From an uncultured Clostridia bacterium (GTDB lineage Bacteria; Bacillota; Clostridia; Lachnospirales; Lachnospiraceae), in contig CAMONF010000107.1 in NCBI GenBank assembly GCA_946620335.1, forward strand, positions 1 through 9,864: a DNA stretch of 9,864 bases, given 5' to 3'. This document shows positions 1-7,452 of the stretch, piece by piece. A program made the translations under genes and the position numbers. Position 1 is the stretch's first letter; each line of letters opens with the position of its first letter. The notes under the pieces were generated by a model, which made no database searches, was not told the DNA's origin, and saw only the letters and a list, made by a program, of their open reading frames with translations.

Positions 1-128
1 AAAAATCCCTTGACCAGAAAGAGGGCGACGATAAAGGTCAGCGTTCCCACGAACTTGACCCTGGGGTCCAGTCTGTGGATGACCGAATCCGCGGGATAAT
101 ATTGTCCCAGTGTGATTTCTCCGAGCAA
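1..128 (-). CDS. ecfT: EcfT, energy-coupling factor transporter membrane subunit (N-terminal part, cut by window edge)
   Basis: This is the first 42 or so codons of the transmembrane T-component of a group II ECF importer. It sits in the membrane and couples the EcfA1/EcfA2 ATPases to exchangeable substrate-binding S-components. The visible protein reads GEITLGQYYPADSVIHRLDP and then RVKFVGTLTFIVALFLVKGF. The short N-terminal stretch, the HRLDPRVK motif and the first hydrophobic helix are typical of EcfT. No ATG is available. The best start is TTG at 128-126, preceded by a strong SD (AGGGGAGG, plus positions 137-144) with 8 nt spacing. It follows ecfA2 by only 21 nt, so the two are surely co-transcribed. 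The rest of the gene lies beyond position 1. The family call is firm; the start codon is inferred from the SD spacing. Confidence 0.85.
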   Translation of the reverse strand, partial: MLGEITLGQYYPADSVIHRLDPRVKFVGTLTFIVALFLVKGF

Positions 129-149
129 AATGGTATCCTCCCCTTCGCC

Positions 150-1073
150 TTACCGGCGTCCCTTCCTGCCGGACTTCTCGCGCCTGCCGGCAGGCCTGTT
201 ATCTTCCTTTTCAGGTGCAGGCACTGACCTGCCAAAAGCCTTCAGTATGCTGTCCCGGGCTTCCTCGACGGTATCCGCCGTGACATCCACGTCAAAGCCC
301 CGTTCCTGCAGCCCGTGCATGCAGTAGGTGACCTGCGGGGCCGCAAGGCCCATGGCCTCCAGCTCCTTGTAATGCGAAAAGACCTCCTTGGGGGTGCCGT
401 CGAAGGGGATCTTGCCGTCATTTACCACGATCAGGCGGTCCGCATACCGGGCGACGTCCTCCATGCTGTGGGAGACCAGGATAATGGTGATGCCCCGCTC
501 CTTGTGGAGGAAGCTGATCTGGTCCAGGATCTCGTCGCGTCCGGCCGGGTCCAATCCCGCCGTCGGCTCGTCTAAAATGAGGACCTGGGGATCCATTGCC
601 AGCACCCCCGCAATGGCGACCCGCCGCTTCTGTCCGCCGGAAAGCTCGAAGGGCGATGAGTTGTAATACTGCTCCGGCAGCCCAACCTGCACCAGGGCGC
701 GGAGAGCCCGCACCTTGGCCTCCTCCAGGGAAAGCCCCTGGTTCTTGGGTCCGAACATCACGTCGGTGATGACGTCCGTCTCGAAGAGCTGGTGCTCCGG
801 ATACTGGAAGACCAGCCCTACCTGGGTGCGCAGGGTCTTCTGGTCATATTTGTCACCCCAGATGTCCTCGCCCTCGTAGAGGATCTGCCCCTCCGTGGGC
901 TTCATGAGGGCATTGAAATGCTGAATCAGCGTGGACTTGCCGCTCCCGGTGTGCCCGATGACGCCGATGAACTGCCCCTTCTCGATGGCCAGATTCACGT
1001 GGTCCAGGGCCTTCACCTCATAAATCATCCCCGGATTATAGGTAAATGAAACATCCTTCAATTCCAACTGCAT
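150..1073 (-). CDS. ecfA2: EcfA2, energy-coupling factor transporter ATP-binding protein
   Basis: One of the two ABC ATPases that power an ECF importer; it acts on the cytoplasmic face as a heterodimer with EcfA1, bound to EcfT. From the chosen start the protein is 307 aa. Walker A GHTGSGKST is at 40-48, the Q-loop glutamine in VFQYPEHQLFE at 90, the LSGGQ signature at 144-148, Walker B VLILDE at 164-169 and the switch histidine in VSHSMED at 202. I chose ATG at 1073 because the protein then begins MQLELKDVSFTY, the usual family start, with GAGG 7 nt upstream. An in-frame ATG at 1097 would add 8 residues and also has a purine-rich site before it. The C-terminus carries a basic tail of about 20 residues (ending GRREKSGRKGRR) that makes the protein slightly longer than is typical. 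The 124-nt gap to ecfA1 shows no clear terminator or promoter. Confidence 0.93.
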   Translation of the reverse strand: MQLELKDVSFTYNPGMIYEVKALDHVNLAIEKGQFIGVIGHTGSGKSTLIQHFNALMKPTEGQILYEGEDIWGDKYDQKTLRTQVGLVFQYPEHQLFETDVITDVMFGPKNQGLSLEEAKVRALRALVQVGLPEQYYNSSPFELSGGQKRRVAIAGVLAMDPQVLILDEPTAGLDPAGRDEILDQISFLHKERGITIILVSHSMEDVARYADRLIVVNDGKIPFDGTPKEVFSHYKELEAMGLAAPQVTYCMHGLQERGFDVDVTADTVEEARDSILKAFGRSVPAPEKEDNRPAGRREKSGRKGRR

Positions 1074-1197
1074 AAATCTGCCTCGCTCATAATACATGTA
1101 GCCCTTCAGTCGCCTTGCCCGCCCGATTTCCCCTTACGAATAATTGGAAATACCGACAAAGCTCCTCGTTCCCGCATCGCAACAACTGCCCGGCGCC

Positions 1198-2049
1198 TCA
1201 CTGCTTCAGTGCGGCAAGTGCATCCACCAGTTCCTCCGGCTTCAGGATACCCGCCGGCAGGTCCAATCCTGCCTTCCTGAGTTCCCAGGCCAGCTCCGTC
1301 ACCTGCGGGACGTCCATACGGTATCCCTTGACCTCCTCCACACGTGAGAAGACCTCTCTGGGTGTCCCTTCCATCACGATCCGGCCCTTATCCATGACAA
1401 AAACCTTATCCGCGTCCACGACCTCCTCCATATAGTGGGTGATCAGGATGACCGTCACGCCCTCCTTCTTGTTGAGTTCATGGACCGTCCGCAGGACATC
1501 CTTCCGTCCGGTAGGATCCAGCATGGCCGTCGGCTCGTCGAGCACAATACAGCGAGGCCGCATGGCCACCACGCCCGCGATTGCCACCCGCTGCTTCTGT
1601 CCGCCCGACAGCCTGTTGGGCGACTTATCTCTGTGCTTCAGCATCCCGACCTTAGTCAGTGCCTCCTCGACCCTCTTCACGATCTTCTCTGTCGGCACTC
1701 CCAGGTTCTCCGGCCCGAAAGCCACGTCCTCGTCCACCACTGTCCCAATGATCTGATTGTCCGGGTTCTGAAACACCATACCAGCCCGCTGCCGGACCTT
1801 CCACAAGTCCTCCTCCCCCTTGGTATCGATCTCATCGATCCAGATCGTCCCCTCCGTGGGAATCAGCAGCGCATTGATATGCTTGGCCAAAGTCGACTTC
1901 CCCGACCCATTATGCCCCAGAATGGCGATAAACTCCCCTTCCTTCACGTCCAGGTCCACCCCATTCAAAGCATGAACCTTCACCTCCGACTCATCCTCAC
2001 GGTACTTGGTATACTCATGCTTCAGCCCCTCGGCCCGTACAATTCCCAT
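1198..2049 (-). CDS. ecfA1: EcfA1, energy-coupling factor transporter ATP-binding protein
   Basis: The partner ABC ATPase of EcfA2 in the ECF energizing module, which drives uptake of vitamins or metal ions through various S-components. The 283-aa protein has Walker A GHNGSGKST at 45-53, the Q-loop (VFQNPDNQI) with Q94, LSGGQ at 147-151, Walker B CIVLDE at 167-172 and the switch histidine in ITHYMEE at 205. The PTAMLDP form after Walker B and the FQNPDNQ Q-loop are characteristic of EcfA1 rather than EcfA2. The ATG at 2049 has an AGGAG site 6 nt upstream. It is the first gene of the ecfA1-ecfA2-ecfT set here. No S-component is visible, as expected for group II systems where these lie elsewhere. 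I see no convincing promoter directly upstream, so it may rely on read-through from engB across the repeat region or on an unrecognised promoter. Confidence 0.94.
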   Translation of the reverse strand: MGIVRAEGLKHEYTKYREDESEVKVHALNGVDLDVKEGEFIAILGHNGSGKSTLAKHINALLIPTEGTIWIDEIDTKGEEDLWKVRQRAGMVFQNPDNQIIGTVVDEDVAFGPENLGVPTEKIVKRVEEALTKVGMLKHRDKSPNRLSGGQKQRVAIAGVVAMRPRCIVLDEPTAMLDPTGRKDVLRTVHELNKKEGVTVILITHYMEEVVDADKVFVMDKGRIVMEGTPREVFSRVEEVKGYRMDVPQVTELAWELRKAGLDLPAGILKPEELVDALAALKQ

Positions 2050-2080
2050 GCCTAACTCCTACTTTATATTCTTACATCAA

Positions 2081-2199
2081 TCCCTGCCGATTGCCTCGGT
2101 AAAGACGGAGAAATCCCTGTTGAGATGCAGCGTAGCAAAAACAATTCTCCTGACCGCATCCCCCTAAGGGAAGGAGAATTGTTTTTGCGCAGCGTCCCC
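2081..2199. repeat. Tandem repeat unit 1 with covarying hairpin (ecfA1-proximal copy)
   Basis: This is the first of two direct copies of an element of about 120 bp. The left 42 nt (2081-2122) match 2217-2258 at a fixed offset of 136 with only a few substitutions. A conserved GCAGCG (2127-2132) then leads into a hairpin (2135-2188), followed by a conserved GCGCAGCGTCCCC (2187-2199). The 17-nt linker to the next unit (2200-2216) holds a CCCCCGG run and GGTAAA. It encodes no recognisable protein: the minus-strand reading frame through it is broken up by palindromes and resembles nothing. It is probably a member of a dispersed non-coding repeat family, though copy number outside this window cannot be judged. 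Confidence 0.9.
2135..2188. other. Perfect 17-bp hairpin in repeat unit 1
   Basis: The left arm GCAAAAACAATTCTCCT (2135-2151) and right arm AGGAGAATTGTTTTTGC (2172-2188) are exact reverse complements, closing a 20-nt loop (2152-2171). The loop is nearly identical to that of unit 2 (core CGCATCCC and CCTAAG), although the arms differ. No T-tract follows on either strand, so it is not a classical Rho-independent terminator. Confidence 0.95.
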
Positions 2200-2216
2200 T
2201 CTGCTCCCCCGGTAAA

Positions 2217-2336
2217 TCCCTGTCGATTCCTCCGGTAAAGACGGAGAAATCCCTGTTGCGAAGCAGCGGAGCCAAAATAATCTTTCTGAACGCATCCCAC
2301 CTAAGTGAAGAAAGATTATTTTGGCGCAGCGTCCCC
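2217..2336. repeat. Tandem repeat unit 2 with covarying hairpin (overlaps the 3' end of engB)
   Basis: The second copy of the element has the same order: a 42-nt conserved block (2217-2258), GCAGCG (2263-2268), a hairpin (2271-2325) and GCGCAGCGTCCCC (2324-2336). The offset from unit 1 is 136 before the loop and 137 after it, because of a single-base indel in the loop. The right end, and probably some bases beyond it (a CCCCGG run near 2345-2350 similar to the one after unit 1), lies inside the engB coding region. The engB TAA stop at 2318-2316 falls in the right arm of the hairpin. Confidence 0.9.
2271..2325. other. Perfect 17-bp hairpin in repeat unit 2
   Basis: The arms are GCCAAAATAATCTTTCT (2271-2287) and AGAAAGATTATTTTGGC (2309-2325), exact reverse complements around a 21-nt loop (2288-2308). 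Compared with unit 1, 12 of 17 arm positions are the same. The other 5 differ, each with a compensating change in the opposite arm, so pairing is kept. No T-tract follows. Confidence 0.95.
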
Positions 2337-2971
2337 ATCAGATTCCCCGGCGAAGCCGGCGATGATGGCCCAGATGTCCTCGAGGCCTTCGCGGGTCTCG
2401 GCGGAGAAAGGGACGATCGGGACGGCGGTGGTGACGCCGAGGCCGGTGCGGATGGTCTTCAGGGCCTTGGGGATCTGGGAGCGCTTCAGCTTGTCTTTTT
2501 TGGTGGCGATGATCACCACCGGAAGGTTGTTGAAACGGATCCAGTCCAGCATCTGGCGGTCATTGGCGGACGGCTCGTGGCGAATGTCCACCAGAAGGAA
2601 GACCGTCTTCAGCTGGCGGGAAGTCTGCAGGTATTTCTCGATCATTTTGCCCCAGCGGGCCTTGACCTCCACGGAGGCGTTGGCGAACCCATAGCCGGGC
2701 AGGTCGACCAGGTAGCAGTCGGGAGCGAACGGATTCTCGCCGACCGTGTCGGCGGCGGGAGTGTCCTTATTTACGCGGTAGTAGTTGACTGTCTGGGTCT
2801 TGCCGGGCTGGGAGGAAGTCCTCGCCAGGGACTTGCGGTTCACCATGGCATTGATGAGGGAGCTCTTGCCGACGTTGGACTTGCCGGCAAAAGCGACCTC
2901 GAAGCGGCTGGTGTCGGGAAACGTGCTGGACACGCCGCAGACTGTCTCAAGTTCTACGCTTCTGATTTTAA

Positions 2972-2975
<4 letters not shown>
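2316..2975 (-). CDS. engB: EngB/YsxC ribosome biogenesis GTPase
   Basis: An essential TRAFAC-class GTPase (YihA/YsxC) needed in late assembly of the 50S ribosomal subunit. The 219-aa protein carries G1 GKSNVGKSS at 31-39, the G2 threonine in SSQPGKTQT at about 60, G3 DLPGYG at 91-96, G4 TKKD at 158-161 and G5 FSAET at 190-194. Between G2 and G3 there is an extra stretch of about 15 residues (around 70-86, KDTPAADTVGENPFAP) compared with B. subtilis YsxC as I recall it. The ATG at 2975 overlaps the lon stop codon by 4 nt (ATGA), with AAGGA about 6 nt upstream, suggesting translational coupling. The last residues (GDAAPK and the stop) are encoded by the repeat element downstream, so the native C-terminus was probably altered by it. 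It closes the clpX-lon-engB unit. Confidence 0.96.
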
Positions 2976-5380
<2,405 letters not shown>

Positions 5381-5386
5381 TTGAAA

Positions 5387-6670
5387 TTATTCTCCGTTCT
5401 CCGCCTTTTTCCTGGCGGGCGCCTTCTTGGCCGCGGGTTTTTTCTCCTCACGGACGTAGACAGGCTCAGCCTTTCCTTCCACCACGTCCCTGGTGATCCG
5501 GCACTCCCGGATGGTTCCGTCCGAAGGCACATGGTACATGGGCTCCAGCGTGATTTTTTCCATGATGGCACGAAGGCCGCGGGCGCCGGTCTTGCGCACC
5601 ACAGTCTGGTGGGCGATCTCCCGCAGTGCGTCATCATCCACGGTCAGCTTGACGCCGTCCATCTCAAAGAGGGCCGTGTACTGCTTGACCAGGGAGTTCT
5701 TCGGCTCAGTGAGGATCCTCACCAGGGCCTCCTCATCCAGCTCGTCCAGGGAGGTCACCACCGGGATACGGCCGATGAGCTCGGGGATCAGGCCGAACTT
5801 GACGAAGTCGGAGGGCATGATGTTCTTCAGCACCTCGCTGACCTTCTTCTCCTTCCTGTCCTCCTTGATGTCGGCGCCGAAGCCGATGGACTTCTTCTCC
5901 ATCCGGCTCTCGATCACCTTCTCGATGCCGACGAAGGCGCCGCCGCAGATGAAGAGGATGTTGGTGGTGTCGATCTGGATCATCTCGGCCTGGGGATGCT
6001 TGCGGCCGCCCTGGGGCGGGACGGAAGCCACGGTGCCCTCGATGATCTTGAGCAGGGCCTGCTGGGCGCCCTCACCGGAGACGTCGCGGGTGATGGATGC
6101 ATTTTCAGACTTGCGGCCGATCTTGTCGATCTCGTCGATGTAAATGATGCCCTTCTTGGCCCTCTCCAGGTCAAAATCCGCCGCCTGGATGAGCTTGAGC
6201 AGGATGTTCTCCACGTCCTCGCCCACGTAGCCGGCCTCGGTCAGCGTGGTGGCGTCGGCGATGGCGAAAGGCACGTTGAGCATGCGGGCCAGGGTCTGGG
6301 CAAGCAGGGTCTTGCCGCTACCGGTGGGGCCCAGGAGCATGACGTTGGACTTCTGCAGCTCGACGTCCAGGTCCTTGGGGGCCAGGAGCCGCTTGTAGTG
6401 GTTGTAGACCGCGACGGAGAGGACCTTCTTGGCGTCCTCCTGGCCGATCACATAGTCGTCCAGGAAGGCCTTGATCTCCTCGGGGCGCTTCAGGTTGATT
6501 CCCTCCTCGGAGCGGAAGCTCTCCTCCTCCTCGTCGTCCAGCATTTCCGAGCAGATCCGGACGCAGTTGTCACAGATATAGAGGTCGTTGGGACCCATGA
6601 AGAGTCTCTGGACCTGGTCCGCGGATCTGCCGCAAAAGCTGCACTTGGTCTTTTTGGTCGTTCTTGCCAT
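5387..6670 (-). CDS. clpX: ClpX, ATP-dependent unfoldase subunit of ClpXP
   Basis: An AAA+ hexameric unfoldase that recognises tagged proteins and feeds them to ClpP. The 427-aa protein shows the N-terminal zinc-binding domain with Cys10, Cys13, Cys33 and Cys36, Walker A GPTGSGKT at 114-121, the GYVG pore loop at 147-150, Walker B IIYIDEID at 175-182 and the RKH loop at 223-225. The IGF ClpP-docking loop is at 262-264, a likely arginine finger in IGRIP at 301 and sensor 2 GARGLR at 362-367. All key residues are present. The C-terminus is a Lys/Ala-rich tail (408-427). The ATG at 6670 has AAGGAG 5 nt upstream (plus 6676-6681). It lies 185 nt beyond clpP, across two hairpins, and almost touches lon. 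Confidence 0.98.
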   Translation of the reverse strand: MARTTKKTKCSFCGRSADQVQRLFMGPNDLYICDNCVRICSEMLDDEEEESFRSEEGINLKRPEEIKAFLDDYVIGQEDAKKVLSVAVYNHYKRLLAPKDLDVELQKSNVMLLGPTGSGKTLLAQTLARMLNVPFAIADATTLTEAGYVGEDVENILLKLIQAADFDLERAKKGIIYIDEIDKIGRKSENASITRDVSGEGAQQALLKIIEGTVASVPPQGGRKHPQAEMIQIDTTNILFICGGAFVGIEKVIESRMEKKSIGFGADIKEDRKEKKVSEVLKNIMPSDFVKFGLIPELIGRIPVVTSLDELDEEALVRILTEPKNSLVKQYTALFEMDGVKLTVDDDALREIAHQTVVRKTGARGLRAIMEKITLEPMYHVPSDGTIRECRITRDVVEGKAEPVYVREEKKPAAKKAPARKKAENGE

Positions 6671-6761
6671 ATCTTCTCCTTATGAATGTCCGTCCCGGCT
6701 CCGGGAAATGAAACCCGCCCGCCGGACGTATCAAATGGGCGGAAGCCGAAGGCACCCACCC

Positions 6762-6811
6762 CTTAAAAGCCGTAGCCAGGGCATCTTCCCCCGGCTTTTA
6801 TACGGCTTAAG
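6762..6811 (-). promoter_or_regulatory. Long bulged hairpin between clpP and clpX (second terminator or regulatory leader)
   Basis: In minus-strand RNA, AAGCCGTA (6808-6801) pairs with TACGGCTT (6774-6767), and the inner GCCGGGG (6795-6789) pairs with CCCTGGC (6781-6775) around a 7-nt loop, with a 5-nt TAAAA bulge on one side. One pair is G·U in the minus-strand RNA but would be A·C in the plus-strand RNA, which favours a function on the minus strand. The 3' arm ends in TTTT and then AAG, so it could be a weak terminator. It could equally be a 5' leader structure or an mRNA-stabilising element before clpX. No ligand-binding riboswitch was recognised. Confidence 0.55.
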
Positions 6812-6814
6812 CGT

Positions 6815-6846
6815 AAAAGACTCCCGGCGATGGCCAGGAGTCCTTT
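6815..6846 (-). terminator. Probable Rho-independent terminator after clpP
   Basis: It starts 10 nt after the clpP stop. Minus-strand AAAGGACTCCTGG pairs with CCGGGAGTCTTT (13 pairs, two of them G·U) around a 6-nt loop (CCATCG), ending in TTTT. Both wobbles would be A·C mismatches on the plus strand, so the structure fits a minus-strand transcript. The T-tract is short, so termination may be partial and let some tig-clpP transcripts run on into clpX. Confidence 0.65.
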
Positions 6847-6855
6847 CTATTAGAA

Positions 6856-7452
6856 TTATCTGTTCAGCACAACACTGTCGATCAGACCGTAAGACACGGC
6901 CTCCTCGGCTGACATCCAGTTGTCGCGGTCTGTATCCCTCTCGATGATCTCGAGGGGCTGGCCTGTGTTCGCGGCAAGGGTCTCGTTCAGTCTCTTCTTG
7001 ATCTTCAGGATATGCTCCGCCTCGATGGCAATCTCCGAGGCCTGGCCACGGGCGCCGCCGGAGGGCTGGTGGATCATGATCTCCGCGTTGGGCAGGGCCT
7101 GGCGCTTGCCTTTGGCGCCGCCCGCCAGGAGAAATGCCCCCATGCTGGCCGCCATACCGATGCAGATGGTCGCGACGTCGCACTTGATGTACTGCATGGT
7201 ATCATAGATGGCCCAGCCGGCCGTCACGGATCCGCCGGGGCTGTTGATGTAAAGGCTGATATCCTTGGACGGATCCTCCGCCTCAAGGAAGAGGAGCTGG
7301 GCCACGACCACAGAGGCCGTGACGTCATTGACCTCATCGCTGAGGAAAATGATGCGCTCTTTCAGAAGGCGGGAGTAGATGTCATAACTTCTCTCGCCCT
7401 GCGGTGTCTGTTCAATGACATACGGAACCAAGGCGTTCTTAATCAAATTCAT
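6856..7452 (-). CDS. clpP: ClpP, ATP-dependent Clp protease proteolytic subunit
   Basis: A serine peptidase that forms the double-heptameric chamber of ClpXP. The 198-aa protein has the catalytic triad Ser103 (GMAASMGAF), His128 (MIHQP) and Asp177 (DTDRDNWM), and the conserved YINSPGGS motif at 68-75. The ATG at 7452 overlaps the tig stop by 4 nt (ATGA), indicating coupling to tig. The GGAGG before this ATG is only 1 nt away, which is too close. An in-frame TTG two codons on (7446) has 6 nt spacing and would give a protein starting IKNALVPYVIEQT. The N-terminus (MNLIKNALVPYVIEQ) is a few residues longer than B. subtilis ClpP (MNLIPTVIEQ). The active peptidase is certain; the exact first residue is not. 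Confidence 0.97.
   Translation of the reverse strand: MNLIKNALVPYVIEQTPQGERSYDIYSRLLKERIIFLSDEVNDVTASVVVAQLLFLEAEDPSKDISLYINSPGGSVTAGWAIYDTMQYIKCDVATICIGMAASMGAFLLAGGAKGKRQALPNAEIMIHQPSGGARGQASEIAIEAEHILKIKKRLNETLAANTGQPLEIIERDTDRDNWMSAEEAVSYGLIDSVVLNR

Noticed and set aside
1074..1197. Possible hidden gene or terminator between ecfA1 and ecfA2
   Set aside because: No frame with an SD, no stable stem with a T-tract and no promoter could be supported in these 124 bases.
2063..2080. TTGATG and TATAAA upstream of ecfA1 as a promoter
   Set aside because: The two are only 6 nt apart, and TATAAA lies so close to the SD that the transcript would lack it.
2135..2325. The repeat hairpins as Rho-independent terminators of engB
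   Set aside because: No T-tract follows either stem on either strand, and the loops are large (20-21 nt).
2081..2336. The repeats as a CRISPR array or an integron attC array
   Set aside because: Only two units of about 120 nt are present, with no unique spacers of uniform size and no cas genes. There are no integrase-type core sites and no cassette genes between them.
2072..2338. A minus-strand open frame of 88 codons (and an overlapping one of 78) across the repeat region
   Set aside because: It runs through both perfect hairpins and overlaps the end of engB. The two repeat units fall into different phases of the frame, so the repeats are not read alike, and nothing resembles a protein family.
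6729..6734. TTGATA as a -35 box for a clpX promoter on the minus strand
   Set aside because: At 17 nt spacing the -10 would read TCATTT, matching only 2 of 6 positions.
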